Shown here in pieces: positions 34,791 through 48,939 of a DNA stretch of 64,000 bases. The notes below the pieces were generated by a model. The model had not been told where the DNA came from, did not search any database, and saw nothing but the letters and a program-made list of their open reading frames with translations. The position numbers and the translations under genes are program-made. The stretch's first letter is position 1, and each line of letters starts with the position of its first letter. The DNA is from Eopsaltria australis (lineage: Eukaryota; Chordata; Aves; Passeriformes; Petroicidae), in contig JAVTVJ010000826.1 in assembly GCA_034509425.1 (NCBI GenBank), positions 124,001 through 188,000 on the forward strand, written 5' to 3'.

Positions 34791-37700
34791 ACTTTTTTTC
34801 TGAATAAAAATCGTGTCTGGATGCAGATCAATTTGTTTTCAGGGAACTTGAGGACTGCAATGTATATCCAGGACTGTATCTTTAAAACTGCAGCATGTCT
34901 TTTTAGAGGAACATGTGGAAATGGTTAAATTTTAATTAGAAAAAGTAACAGTGTGGTTTGAAAAGACTGTTGGTGTCTCTTGGTACCTCCCCAGTTCACT
35001 CCAAAATAGGGATCTGCATTTACAGGGGCAGCCTCTGAGGCACACCTTAGGTTTTTGTGTTGTACATTAGGTCTGTAACTGGATGTTGTGCATCCAAAGA
35101 ACTTTTGGATGCAGCACAAAAAATAAACGGGAAAGCAAGAAAGTCACAATTGCTTTAAAAGATCGTATTTTCACATCTGCCTTGCAGGGTATTTGGCAAT
35201 TTCTTTTCTCTGTAGAAAGGGCTACATAAAGAAAGTAGAAAGTTCTTTTGATCTGAAATATCCCAGTGGGATTTAATAATTTATATCAGAATTTAACAGC
35301 ACAGAGGAACCCTTTTTTATATACTGGAGTAATTTTGCTTTGCTTTTGTCAGATCAACTCTACTTGAAACAGAGACTTGCTATTAATGGAAATGAACTAT
35401 ATTTCAATGTCTCAGATATTTTGGTGGCTTTCATTCTACCATATTTCACTCTGGTTCCAGTTCAGTAAAGATCTTAAACACATTCTTAAATCTAATAATT
35501 TCAGTGGGGCTGAAGACCATATGTAGATATTTTATAAAAATTGGGTCAGCTTATAAACTCTTCTTTATGACACTTTTGATGAAGATTAATGTGTTGAGAC
35601 AGATCCTTTTTGTTTCATTTTCCTTAGTAACTTTCTCTACTGATTGAATATGAAATAAAGCACAAATATGAGGGCTGGAAGAAAAAAATCTTATTATTTT
35701 CTTCTGCATAGAGCCATAGTAACAGGAATCACACATATCTGACCCAACCAATATGACAGATGCCCTCATTTAAGATTGACATCCACTTTTCTTTGGTATT
35801 GGTGGGTAGAAATATGTGTGTCTACAGTTCATTTTGCTGCTCCCTAACAGATGCCTGGACCAACCCAAACTTCTGTACTCCAGAAGTGTCTGTTGCTCCT
35901 CTCAGACTATGAAGAGGACTTTCACACAGGTATTTACATAGCAGATATCTGAGTTTGATGGATGAGGTGACATGCATCCTATGGGACATTTAGAGTAGAG
36001 GGGAGAAGGCCAATCAGACCAAAGTCCTCCACACCTCCCATCTTCTCCCTGAGGCTGGGCAGGAGCAGACATGTAGGCAAAGAGGAAAGAAACAAATACA
36101 TTTACAAAAATGTCTTGGTCTAGCAAATTTTCCAGTAATCAGTGGTTTCAGGACTTCCTGATCCAGATTTCTTTTTGGCAAATCATGTTTAGTAACAGCA
36201 GTTGATTTACTCTCCATTAATTTGTTCCTTTTTTACATCCATGTGTATTTTTTACCTCCATGAAATCCTGTGGTTATGAGCTCTATAATGTAATTACATG
36301 TTGTGTGGAAAAAAATACTCTGCTTTAGTGTATTACTTACCCCTTAATGCTTTCATTATATGTCTGCTAATCCTTGTGCTATGAGGTGGAGTGAATATTC
36401 ACTCTGTTCATGTTTTGCATACAGTTTATGACTTAAAGCCCTCTGTCATTTTCCCCTATCTGTCATCTTTTTCCCAAGCTTAAGAATCCTAATGTATTTC
36501 CTCATATGGAAAACATTCAGATCTAGGCATTACTGATGCAAACATGATTTTCAAAATCAGAATTTAAATGGCTTTAGTGTAAAGAAAGTCAACAATGACA
36601 GGGGAACTAGACTTCATTAGAACAAGTCCTCCCCCTAACAGTGTGATATGCAATAAACCCCACCCAAATATTGAATGTTTATTAATCACTGTGGAGTCCA
36701 TTGCATCAAATTTATGTGGTTCTTGTGCATGAATTTTTTCATAACGAAATTTGAAGCTGCTTATTGTTTTAGCTATTAGAAAAGCAAAATCCTTCAGAAG
36801 AAAAAAACCTGGACACACTAGGTTTCTTCTTTTATCTCCATTTTTATATATGAGACCCTTCAAGCTGGAATGAAGGGCATGCTGACTCTTTGTCTCTGTA
36901 TTAACAGTTACAAATCAGGCAATACCTTATGGCCATTTGGTTGTCTCCATCATCATGTGGAGGTCGTATTGTGACATGAATTGGTGGACTCAGTCCAACT
37001 CCTAATTGAAAGAGTCATTAAACTCACAATGACAGGAGAAAGCAAAGAATTGAACATGCATGAAGGTATTTCATCTCCCTTAAGATGTTTTTGTGACTCT
37101 ACAACCAGTGGTGTTGCCAAGTTGTGTCCTGGGTTTGTTCCTGCTATTTATTAGGAGTATTAGTGCACCCCCTAGAAGCTCCCATCAGAAATGGAGTCCC
37201 AGTGTGGAATAATGGACTGGTTTCCAACATATTTTATGCACACATCATTCAGTAAGAAGTGTGTCTTCCAAAGCAAAACGAAACAATGTGTTTTGCATGA
37301 TTCACTATGCTTTGCTGCGAGAAATACAAAATAGTTGAGCAAGACTGCAGTAACTCTCCAGTACTTTGTTATAGTTTTTAGCTGTACTCAGCAGAATAAA
37401 GTGACCCTGGTTCACAAACTCCCAAACTGTATTTGCAAAGGTGAAATTGCACATTGAAAAGTTTCTGTAGAGGACATAACTCTGAAGGCTGACATTTTAA
37501 ATCTGTAAAGTTCATGCAAAGGTACAATGATGAAAAAATGAACACCCTTTTCTGTGTGACAAGTTCAAGTTACCACAATTTTGCTCTCAGTGGTTGTGCT
37601 GGAGAACAATATATTCACAAATTGTCACCCACATTCACCATTTGAATTTGTGTGGTGTTTAAAGCCCTGCGCTTGTCAGCTGTATAAAGAGGGGAAGAAT

Positions 37701-40700
37701 ATTATTCTTTTCACTAGGGAATTCATAATACAGGCAAGAGCTGGAAAGAAGCAGGTGGGGGTTCAGGTGAACAGCCTGACAGGCCAGCTGTGGTCTTCAT
37801 ATGTGCACTGGCAAGAAAATCCCTGTCAGGGAATGCTTTAGCTTTACTTTGGTGTTCAGTGCTTCAGCAGAGCAGTGTTCTGCTGAGCTGCTCTGTCTCA
37901 TATTGGAGCAATCTCCACCCATGCCTCTGCAGCCAGCAGGAGAGCAATTACCAGCTCCATGGCCATATAGAGGCCACAGGAGTAATCTGTGACAGATTTG
38001 ATGACAGCAGGGGAAATACTCCTGAGAACTGTAATTGTGAGGGCTCACTGCAGACCCAGATAACTCTCAGCTGATGATCAGGAACAGCCCCAGAGTCAAT
38101 GGCTACTCAGGCTTCAAAGATAAGAACATGCTCTGATTTAAGAGCCTATTTCTGTGGGCAAGGCTGTGAACTCTTTACTGCTGTTGAAGACATCCATCAG
38201 CCCTTTGACATTAGTGGGATTAATTTCTGGTTGGAAGGGCAGCAATCTGGCTCAGTGACACTGATACATTTCTGCTTGTGTGTTGTAATTTTTTTCAAGC
38301 ATGCCCAGGAAAAAAACCCAAACATGGGCAATGCTGACTGCATAGAAATTATCTCTGCGAGGATGGATAAGAATGGAATATGATTCTAAGGATTTGCCTC
38401 TCCAGGAACATCATCAGTTTATTTCAGCCAGGATGCATTTCTGTGTCCTGGCCCTAAGTGTTGTTATCTGGTGTGGTTCCCATGTTTTGTTACAAAGAAG
38501 CATAATGAAGTGGAAGAATCTGTCTATATGCTTAGGAAGGAAAATAAGTCAATGTATATTATAGGAAAGGTCACCTTTATGGATGTTGCATTTCCATCCT
38601 GATTAGTACACAAGGATTGGCCTGCTTTTGTGGTACCAAAATTAGTGTGATACGTGTGTCACAGCAAAATGAGTGTATTCTCATGGCTAAACTTTTCACC
38701 CAGTTCAATCTGGGAGTGTTAAGGACATCCCTTTGGTGACAGAGTAAAAACTGATCTCTGTGGTTCATAGGCTCTTCTGGACTTCCACCTGCAACAAGGA
38801 GATGACCAAAGTATTGAAAGTCTGGCCTCGGCTGAGAAGTCCAACAATGGTCATTCAAAGATTTTTTCAGTAGAAACCAGACTCTATTCAGGTCTCTTCT
38901 GAGATGAGATGGCAGTGATTAAGAGACAACAAAAATATGAACTTAATTTAAATACATACTAATCCTGTAGCTACTCAAGCCTCTTTCTCTTCAGTGCCAC
39001 CAAGGAGAGCAGGCACAAGTCAGCAGTGACACAGCCCTTGCTCCCCATGATAAAGTCATTCCCAAAAATGGAATTCTAAACTGAAAAATTAAGATTTTCA
39101 AGTTGGTTGCTGGAACACACCCTTTCAGTTCCAAATTTTTACATCCAGTCCACTCATAAGAAAATTTATGTCCTTATTGTCTATTTGTCAGATTAGGAAG
39201 ACAGAAAAACAGACTTCCCATGATAATCCCTGTAATTGTGCAATTCATGGATTAAACTGCTAATGCTCTGCAATGAGGTAACAGGGGCTGGTCTAATTTC
39301 AGCACATTTTCTTCTCCAGATTTCAAAGTGGGTACTTTTAAGAAATATGCAACCTTTTGCCTGTGGTTGCTATAACTAATAACCATATTTTTGGCTTACG
39401 TGTCGGACAGTGAGATAAGGGATTATGGATCAGAAAAGCCAAATTTTCTGTGATTTGAGCTAAAAGTTCATCACCAGAAGCTACAACAGTTCATCCTGAT
39501 TTTGAAGTGGCCCAGAAGAGGGCCTAAGACATATCAACCAATGTGTTACTTCCATGTGGGGTTTGTGCATTCTCTGTGTATGGAATATAAGAAGGTAATG
39601 AAATGCATTCACATTTTCATATGCCATAAAATAAAGGCTGTATTACTCTATAGCATTACACAAGCATGGTGTCATGAGATGAAGCAGAAAATCTCCCAGG
39701 CCTGTTTCTTCAGTAATGCTTGTGTTTTGGTTCAGTCCCCAAGGTTTCTGGCTTATCAGATGCAGACAAAGTGAAAAGAAACAGTACCAGTGAAAACTGC
39801 TATAGATCCATACATCGCGTGATGCAGTGTGGAATGAGACTGAAATGTGTTCTTTAATAATGAATACTAAAGTCAACATTTATAATAGTAACAGGAGATA
39901 CCGAGTTTTCTTTTCATTTGAGGGTCAAGAGTTAATGTCATATCTCAGCTAGGGAGCTTAGACACACAGTGCCCCATTTATTCCTACTGCAGTGTGTCAG
40001 TCGGACGCCTCAGACAATGTCAGTGTCTGGCACAGTTTCATGAGGAATGAGGTTTTTAAAAAGACATGATCACTTCTGTATTAAAGTTTGATTATATGAT
40101 TTCTTAGGTAAACTGCAACTTCTCTGACACTAAATGTTTTCTTGCTGACTGAGACCTCTGCTGTGAATGACAACAAATTTTTTGTCGTGTATCCATTGCT
40201 CATTTTAGCTATGGAAAGGAGCAGAGCTGGAAAATGCTGTCCTTTGTAGCATTTATTAAGGCAAGGCTCTTATTTGTGTCCTGAACCCACCATATTCTAA
40301 GTCAATAAAGTAATAAGCCAAGTCCAGTCGTTCATCTCTATACTTGTGTGCATGTGTTTATAGAAGATTGACATTTGACTGTGAGTTTTTGCCAAACACT
40401 GACGTGCAGTGTCAACACCAGTTGGAGAAATAAGCAGGGGTGTGTGCAGGGAGCCACATGCAGACTACTGTGTATACAACACAAGCCCTGGAGGTACCAA
40501 CAGGACCTTAAATTAAACAATAGGCTTCCATGATTGTCCCTCCCTTTTTATTTTCAGTACCCTCTGTGCAACATCAGTGTTTTCATCCAGTTGTAATTGG
40601 AAATTCTGAGTATCTCAGTTTATGTTAAGCTTCAGTTGACCAAGGCATCATTCTCATGCTCAGTGGTGAATATTGACTTGCATATTGTGCTCTTTAATAT

Positions 40701-42744
40701 TCCCTGTTTATTCATGCAGATGTAGAAGTCATGGATTAACCAGAATCATTGTCACCCAAATGTCTGTTACTCAAAATGTTTTTTAAATTATAAGATCTCT
40801 TGCACAGAGGCACTTTCAGATGGTTTTCTAATATAGTGATGTAAGAAAACACAGAAAGAAGATCAAATCTCCACTTATGTCTTGTAAACCACTGCTAGTT
40901 TATATATTTAACATATTCAGATGTTGTGGTGTGATTGCTAAGACACACACCAGTTTTGACACATCCTATTCAGAGACTTGAGATACCACCTTAAAGAGGT
41001 AAAAGAATTTAAAAACTTACTATGTGTACCTAACTTAAGACTTTTCAGAGCTCTCTATTGACTGAACAAGGTACACAGGTTTGACATTAAAATCACTGAC
41101 ACATTCCAGTAGACTTTTAAGTCTGTGGTAGCCTTCAGGGATTCTTTTGTGAACAGAAACCTTTTCACCTGTTTTTCACCTGTTCATAGTCTCAAGAGAG
41201 GCATCTTCTCTCTCCTCTGAGGTAAGGAAAGAGCAAACAGCACAGACAGCAGCTTGCTGAGGGTATCTGTTCTGTTGCGTGACTTCTGGTGGGGTGGAGA
41301 CCACCCTCTTTTTTTTGAGTGTCACAGAACACAGCTTGATTTCTGTGAGCTGGGGCCAAAGTTTTCTTTCTCTTCTTTTTTTTCTCTCCCTGCTCCCCTC
41401 CTTCCTTCCCCCCACATGGTGTCTGCTTTCAAGATTGCTTCAATAGCCAGCATTGTAACATACAGAGATGGATTTCCACAAAATTAATTTCAGCACTTGG
41501 ATAGGAACTGATTATGAATCTTTGTAGTCCTGCAGATGAAGTCATTAAGGAAGAACTCGGAGTGGAATGCAGCCAAGGTTCTTAGCAAGAGCATGGCAGT
41601 GATTGCGCAACAGAATATGGGAAGAGTAAGAAAAATGACAGGACATAATCATTTCATACCATCCATTAGTTTCTCCAAACAATGAAAGAACACAGTGGCA
41701 CATGTTAAATCAAAACAGGCCTCTAAAAAAAGTAGCAAAACTCCATGTGTGATCCAGCAGGATTTTGAGGTGAAAGATACTTGGACGACAATCTTAATTG
41801 TCACAAATCTATCTGAAAGACATCCATAACATTGCAGTGATTTCAGTGGTATTTTAAAGAACCATTTAAAGTTCTTCATATGTAGTAATGTAATACAATA
41901 AATAGAATTATAAAAATTGCAACAGCGCAACAATGGAAATGAACAATTTATGAAGTTATCTACTTCTTTATATTATAAAATAGGTTGATAATTTTCCATC
42001 ATATTTTTACTAGAAATATTTTTCTTGGTTTTTCTCTCAAAAGGAGAGGGAAACAGCAGTAGAGAAAAGGAGAGTGGTAAGTTCCTTAATTAATTCCTAA
42101 ACTAAGTTTTGCATAGTGCACAGTTTTTTATGGTGCTCAGTTAACAATGTTACCCACAGCATTCCCATTAACATCATTTCTGCCATCACAGTTATAGCAT
42201 AAAATGTCATATATATGTCTATGTTTTTCACCCCAAGCACTTTCAGCTGACTGCAAAATATAGAAAATATTTGGACAAGACACATGTTCAGGATGGATTC
42301 ATTTATTCCCTTTTCTGTAATTCAGTGTGTTAGACTACCATTTGGAATCTGGAAAAGGAAGGCTCAGTTTCCTCCTCTATCTGATCTATACTAGGGATTT
42401 CCAACACATCCCTGGAGAGGACTCTTCAACATTGAAAATGGGATGTCTTGAAGGATTCATGATCTGTAATTCCTGTAACCCTGAGGATAACTAGTTCAGA
42501 CATAAAAATGATCTGATAAACAGCTGAGACAATTCACCCTTTGAAGTGGGTTCTATCTACAGATAAATGTGCTGTTGGAAGAAGCACTTCCAGCTCCTCT
42601 TCTGCTAGTTCTGTGTCCATATATCCCATGGTCTGGCTGTGTCACCAAGAAGGTGACCATAATCCCTCTCTGGGATATTTAAGAGTTTTGTATAAAGTCA
42701 AACTGCCTCAAAAATAATCATGAGAGAGCACCAGGCATTATTTC
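34791..42744. other. Non-coding stretch, no gene recognised
   Basis: About 8 kb with no recognisable gene or large interspersed repeat. 37580-38080 is open in several overlapping frames on both strands (up to 94 codons), none recognisable. The pyrimidine tract at 41362 is listed separately. TTTTTCACCTGTT-like units are doubled near 41165-41183. Confidence 0.55.
41362..41413. repeat. 52-base polypyrimidine tract
   Basis: 52 consecutive positions are C or T except for a single G at 41392, grading from T-rich on the left to C-rich on the right. Such tracts can form triplex DNA, vary in length, or act as splice-acceptor tracts. An AG occurs at 41431-41432 after CTTTC, but no coding exon follows convincingly. 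Confidence 0.75.
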
Positions 42745-42862
42745 ATGGAATCACAGAGTGTTAAGGGGTTGGAATGGATCATCTAGTCCCAACCTGCCTG
42801 ACACAGGCAAGGACAGCTCCCTCTAGACCAGGCTGCTCAAGGCCTTATCCAACCTGGATTTC
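42745..42862 (-). mobile_element. CR1 LINE 3' terminus, antisense, short
   Basis: ATGGAATCACAGAGTGTTAA at the left edge, then GGGTTGGAATGGATCATCTA and GTCCCAACCTGCCTGACACA, are reverse-complement CR1 3' UTR blocks, followed by CTAGACCAGGCTGCTCAAGG and CCTTATCCAACCTGGATTTC. About 118 bases survive, all 3' UTR. The subgroup resembles the 31.99 kb piece by its CCAACCTGG ending. The right end is the truncation point. The 106-codon frame starting at 42774 crosses it and continues into unrelated sequence, so it is not a gene. Confidence 0.92.
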
Positions 42863-43774
42863 ATTATCCATTTCTTTGCAGTACCCATTTCTTGTGAAAG
42901 GGTGTAATTTCTGTTGCAGGTTACATCTACACATCCCGATGGGGTGTTATGCAGAGAAAGTATTTTTCTCAAGACCAAATAGAGATATTATGACAGACTT
43001 ATACCAAAGTCATAAAACTCTGCTTGTCAGTTGGAGCAGCTTTGTGCTGACTTCCTGGGCTGGCTTCAAGGCACATCCTTACTCAGGTGTCTGAATTACA
43101 GACCCTATCAGAGTTGCTGAAATGGCCTTAGACAACTCAGATAGAAATGGATTTGCTTCTTGACACAGCATGAGAGTGGTCTAGTTGTGAACTGCAGGCT
43201 TCTGAGTTTTGGATTTCTGTGTCTGTTGATTTTCCTATCCTCTATTTATATTCAGTGAAGATAAACAGAAATTCTTCTGGCCTAATTTATCTTGTCTACT
43301 GAAATATTTCAGATGGATTGCTAAGATATTCCTTTTTCTGACCAGTTCCTGTAAAGAGAGCATCTGTTCAGCAGCACATGCCTATACTGTATTTAGGTGA
43401 GAAGAATCTCACCTTAGTAGTCTGTCACTTGCTTCACACTTCTTGCATACCAAGAACACATCATTATACTGGTCCTGTGTGTCTGAATGCTCCAGGCAGA
43501 ATTCACTGATGCACAGGGGATTGAATAGCACAGAGGAATTCTGTAGATGTGAAAGAGTTAAAATGACATTATGAGGGTGATATTATGAGCTGATAAAACA
43601 AAACAAAAAAAGAAAAGCAAATAAAAGAGCAGAATTGCAGAGAGAGAAAAGGTTCATATGTGCTGACATGCCTGTCCTGGCACAGTTTAGCTTAATCCAC
43701 CCTACTTGCTTTTTTCACCCTATTCTTCAATCCTCCCTTCCAGAAACCGATTTAGGTATCCCTTTATCTCTGTG
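42863..43774. other. Non-coding stretch, nothing recognised
   Basis: About 0.9 kb of mixed composition. I see no gene, repeat or notable motif apart from an A-rich patch at 43595-43625. Confidence 0.55.
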
Positions 43775-44055
43775 AGACTGTACTTCAGTTACCTTCCCTA
43801 GTAACTTATTCCATATGTCTCTTTCTCTGAGTGAAGCAACCCTGCCCAAGTCCCTGTTTGCTCATTCTTACCTAATATTTCAATTTAGTCCCTTAGTTTT
43901 CCCCTTTAAGTAGTAATAACAAAAGCCCATCCTTTGAGGTTGCTTTCTATTTTCACTCCCTTTCTTAACACTGAAAGTTTCAACTTACACCATCTCCCAG
44001 GTTTTCTTGCCCACGGAGAATAGCACCAGTTCCCACAGATTTTCTTCAATTTACA
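43775..44055 (-). mobile_element. Probable ancient CR1/L3-like relic, antisense
   Basis: The order of blocks on the plus strand matches a reverse-complemented old CR1-like LINE 3' region. GTAACTTATTCCATATGTCT and TCTGAGTGAAGCAACCCTGC correspond to the complement of the 'FFTERVxxxWN' coding area. Next come TTCAATTTAGTCCCTTAGTT, then GAGGTTGCTTTCTATTTTCA, then CCAGGTTTTCTTGCCCACGG and GAGAATAGCACCAGTTCCCA, which correspond to the complement of the 'LFSLEKRR' area. Divergence is heavy and no frame is left. I judged this by order and spacing rather than close identity, so it could be a coincidence of pyrimidine-rich sequence. If right, it is much older than the other CR1 pieces here. Confidence 0.4.
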
Positions 44056-47000
44056 TACATATATATGTAAAAACTCAGAACAGTTAAGAATAAAAATTTA
44101 AAATTTCCTCTTTTTATTTTTTTTTCTTTATCACATTGCAAGAACTTTGCCCTGCAACAGTCTTTAATCTGGTGACTAATTAAATTAATCCAATATAGCA
44201 GACAACATCTAAGAGCTTCTAAATGCTAACTTGGAGGAAAGAGATGCAGAACACAGTCTCATGTCAGGCAGTCATAACACACATGGGCTTCTCCAAGTCA
44301 TGCCACCAGGAATAAGTGGAGCAGTACACTATAAGCAGAACCAGCAGGAAGGAGAAAGAAAAGGTCTGAAAAGCTTTGACATTTCTTATTGGAAGGAAAA
44401 TGTGTTTTAAACATTTTTCTGTTAGCGCTGGTGCTAATGGTAAAAAATCAGATTTTCTTATCTAGAGAAATAATAAAGCACTGAGGTGCCAGAGCAAGCC
44501 TTTTTTTTCTTTCTTTTACAAAGATAATATAATTGTTTTCATATACCTTCAAAAGGGATTAAAGTTGAAGAGATAAAAATGGAAAAATGGAGAGGAATAA
44601 GACACTTTTTACTGCCTGATTCTCTTCTGTCTTACATTGAGCTCTGGTTTACACTGGCAACTGTCCAGTGGCTGGCTGCTGATTTATACCTTCATTTGTG
44701 AACTTCAAGCTCTGCTGTTATAGTTAACACACTAGACACAGATTAAAACAATTTGACTTTAATTCCTGGTGTTGCCAAACTCTCCTAAAAAAGGAGCCTA
44801 AGAAAGATATTTCTGAAAGCAGGTCTGTGATTTGGGAGCTTCCTTACCATTTTGCTGAGGTGCTTAGGTGCTGTGTCTGGTGAGTTTTCCTTGAAAAAGG
44901 GTTCTGGGCTGTATTCATGAAGAGATTTATAGGTCTGCATCTTTAGATCCTAAAATGAAAATTGAATTTTTCATGGACCACTTTTTCAACTGCTCCTAAA
45001 TTTTTAAGAACTGTAAGTCCATTTCCTCCTTTTTAGCATGGTCTTTTTCAGTCATCTTCAGGTCTCCCTAAGAACCCACCTCAACTTCATTTGTCCTCTC
45101 ATCTCTCCCATGTTCAAGTACAAACACAAAAACCTCCTGCCCAGTAAGGTTCAGTCTACTTGGTGTTCTTCAATGTACTTGGAATATGAGATTCTGCAAA
45201 AAGTATTGATGAGGATTTTGCATTCCCAGGTTCTGCTATTAATACACAGCCCAGGGGTTAGGACATATGAGGAAAGTGGAAAGGTTGCCTTTCTTTTTAG
45301 CTACAAGGAATTTGAACTTAACTTGCCCCACGCTTTTTTCAGTCAAAACTGCTCCACTTTATGCAGAATATTTAAATATTAACTGGGCCCAAGACAGTGA
45401 CCTGGTTTACTTCTAGCTCTTGCTCTACAAACTAGTTAAGATAAACCAGGGAATTATTAACTAGAAAAAGAAATAGAACCCAGAGCTATTTTTGTTCAGG
45501 TGAGTTCTAGAACTGTCAAAAAAAATGTTTTTATTTTGTTTTGAGCTAATTTGTACTTCCATGCAAAATACAGCTGTTTCCACAGGAAGGAAAGACATCT
45601 TCTAATATCTGGGTCACATCAATTATTCTTCTAGAGAGTAATACAATGGATTTGGATAACTATAGGTATTGTGAAAGAATAGATTAATTATTAATTTCAA
45701 CCCCAACTCTCAGAGTCACACATTAAATAGGGAGTGGGGAGGGTGGGTGTTCTACAATCCTACAGACTCACTTCTGTGTGGCCATACTTTGAAAGACAAA
45801 ATGTGAGTAAGACCCAGATCCTCCAGTGAAAATTTGATGCTTTTCATTCCCAAGCAGAAGGAGATCTTAGAGACCAGGGTAATGTCCTGGAGGAGATTTA
45901 TTATTTCCTATAGGCCATAATAAGTAGCCACAAACTGGGAGATTCAGATAATGAGGCATATTAAGGGTGCTTCAGTACTAGAGGAATATTTTATATATTT
46001 TACCTGTATGACCTCCCAGTGAATTCACAGCCTCTGAAACAGTAACATCAGCTTCCCACACAATGAGGAGCCAAAAATAAGCACCTGAAAACAGAACTCA
46101 GGAAAGCCAGAACTTTGAGTGAATAAGTGCCTATAGTCAAGATGGAAACCCTTAGGAGAAGATAAGGATTACTTAAGTAGTAAATCCTTCCATTCAAAAA
46201 GAAAACAAACCACTTTCCCTTCATGACAAATAACTCAGCACACTGAGTGCTCTGACATTAGATTAGATAGCTCAAATTCAAATCTGACTTATGGGATTTA
46301 AACCTGCAAAACATACCTTCACTGTCTAAATCTTCAAACAGTGAAACTCACTGAGGTGGAGCTCTTGTTGAAACTTGACTAAAAATAACATCTAAGTGAG
46401 AGGAGAAAATAACTGTGCTGCAGGTGAGTGCCACACTTCCTTGAGAGACAGATTTGATTCTCTAATTTAGTACATACTTGAGTACTTCACAAGAGGTGAA
46501 AATATTTCAGAAAAAATCTGATTTTTGCCTGAGATGGTAATCTAGACCAAGGGGCAGGAACATCTCTGAGAGGTGAAAGTGGACTGGAAGCCTTGTGCAG
46601 CAGTTTGTGACAGGGGTGCACAGCTCATGCCCTGCCTGAGCACCCAGTCATTATCAGAGCACTGCAGGGTGTCACAGAGCAGGCTCAGCACCCCAACAGC
46701 CCCAGGCATCCACCCTTGGGAACTAAAGGCCTAATGTAGAGGGGAATGAATTACCTACAGGAGTTACTTCTTCCACTTCACTGTGGAGAAAGCAGGGACA
46801 TGGAGTTGAGGGATTCTGTGATTCTGAGTGTCCTAGAAAATGTCTTCCTTGAGCTCTCTGCATCTTATAAAATAAGGATGATGCTTTGTCCTACTTTTGT
46901 CTCTTCCAGTTTAAGTCATTTCTACCCTGTACCATGCAGCAGTAATCTTGTGGCATTTCCCAAGCTTCAGGCATGTGAAAACTATTTGTTATGGTAATAA

Positions 47001-48021
47001 GAATACAAACAATAGGATCATCTCAAATCAGTGCTCCTCTCCATTTCTGACTGATTTAGGCTGCCTGTGAGGCCTAAATCATATAATGAACAAATTTTCT
47101 ATCAGAGCTTTTACCTAATTTGGCAACAGCTGTTAAAATGTGATTATATGCTGTGAGTTGGTTCTGTTATAAAATGGTTCTATAATGTTTTTATAGAAAA
47201 AATCTTAGTTTACTTTTCATGATTTCATTGTACTGTGATTTATATTTAACACCTCTCTTTTCCATTGTCAGCAAGAGCCAGTACTTCCAAGTGTTCATGT
47301 TACTGATCAGAATTTTATGAACAGTACAGAAAGCTCACAGCAAGCTGGTATTCATTACTAGAAGCATAGAATTTTAAGATTAAATTTATAGTTTAATAAC
47401 TCACTGATATTTTCAGCAGGAATGTGTTCACTGTTGGATACCCAGTTGTTTTTTTAAATTTAGGCCAGCCATCAGAAATTAATGCTTGCTTCTTCTGAAC
47501 TTAATCTGATTTATAAACTACAGAGGATACACACATACACATGTCCACACTCCATCATCTTAAACAAAGTGCAAATGATATGTGACATGACATTGCATAG
47601 CCTGTTGCTTTAAAGCAATACTGTCAAACTATATTGACTAAGAGTTTAAAGCAATGGCTTACAGGAATTCCAGTAACACATACAATGTTTTGTTTCTCCT
47701 GCTTCTGAACTCACAGTTTCAGGACCTTCTCAGTGATGGAGAAGAATAACAAGGATGTTCCATATCCCAGAATGAAGTAATTAACAGCAATGTTTTCTCA
47801 CTGACATGATACATTTGAGCTATATAATACAAGACTTCATGCTCCAAGACACACATGCTCATACCTGCATACATAAATATAAATATGAACATACACATGC
47901 AGGTCTATGTTTGAACCTGTTAAACAGCCCCACACGATGAAACAGTCCTAGAAATATACCCCTTTCCTTGAGAATAAGTATATGTAACTGTGCTGAACCC
48001 AATACAGCTGTTTCAGGTGAG

Positions 48022-48076
48022 ACTAAATAAAAATTTGGCCCAATATCAAATGGCACTAAATAAAAATTTGGCCCAA
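48022..48076. repeat. Direct repeat, 33-base period
   Basis: ACTAAATAAAAATTTGGCCC and the next two bases (AA) occur perfectly at 48022-48043 and again at 48055-48076. The 11 bases after the first copy bridge to the second. This is a recent-looking local tandem duplication with no sign of a mobile element. Confidence 0.85.
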
Positions 48077-48637
48077 ATCTTCTCAGCTAGACTTACACAA
48101 TGTAGTAGACTTTTTTTATTGTGTCAGCAGCTAGGTTTCAACTCATGGAAATGATTACTAGTTGTACCAATACCATGATGAAAACCTTGGGGTTGAATAA
48201 TGTTTAATTCTTGTAAACCTGGGGTGACAAAAAGTAACAACTACTCATATTTGCCTTTAAATGAATTTTCTTAGTGATGAAGTAGGATGGATTGAATCAA
48301 TGTCCAAGTAATGGAAGGGAACAGTATCAACAGAGTAATCAGTGTAGGAACAGCTGGGTTTTTAAGCACATTTGTTAAACTGCTGAGGAGACTGGTGTAA
48401 CTCTGTAAAAGGCAAACCCAAATCTTCTTTTCAAAATACATTTAAAAATCATATGTTGAAGGAAAATATTGTTTGACTTGAAATAAACACTAGTTTTGTA
48501 TTGAGATTTTAGAATATAATTTAGCAACTTAATACATTTTTTGGGGGGAAGAAAGATAAGTTAACATGTACAAAAATACCCCAAACCCCACCTTTGTCTT
48601 TCTTTCATTCTCATTTTTGAGGCTGAGTTCAACTATC

Positions 48638-48651
48638 TTTTTTTTTTTTTT
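48638..48651. repeat. Poly-T run
   Basis: Fourteen consecutive T. No adjacent retroelement is recognised. Confidence 0.65.
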
Positions 48652-48939
48652 CTGACAAAATATTCTATTGCAAGGATTCATGCTATTCACCTGCTGATGC
48701 CTTTAAAATAGTTTTCTTTATTCTACAGATTATAGGTATAAGGATTTCAAGAAAAGTTCATATCACATGTGAGAAGATAGTATTTTCAAGAACCATGTAG
48801 GTTTCCTCTAAAGTAAATTCTCTAGATGCTAATCTGAGATGAAATTTGTCCATGATTTTGATTTGACAGAAATTTTGAGAGGGTTTGATTCCAGGCTGAG
48901 TGAAAACCCACTTCCTGCAGAGCCATATGGTCGGTGACC

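Noticed and set aside
45038..45382. 114-codon plus-strand frame
   Set aside because: Its openness is explained by pyrimidine-rich composition; no recognisable domain.
46810..46828. GGATTCTGTGATTCTGAG, resembling the sense CR1 terminal repeat
   Set aside because: No CR1 body precedes it, so there is no support for an element.
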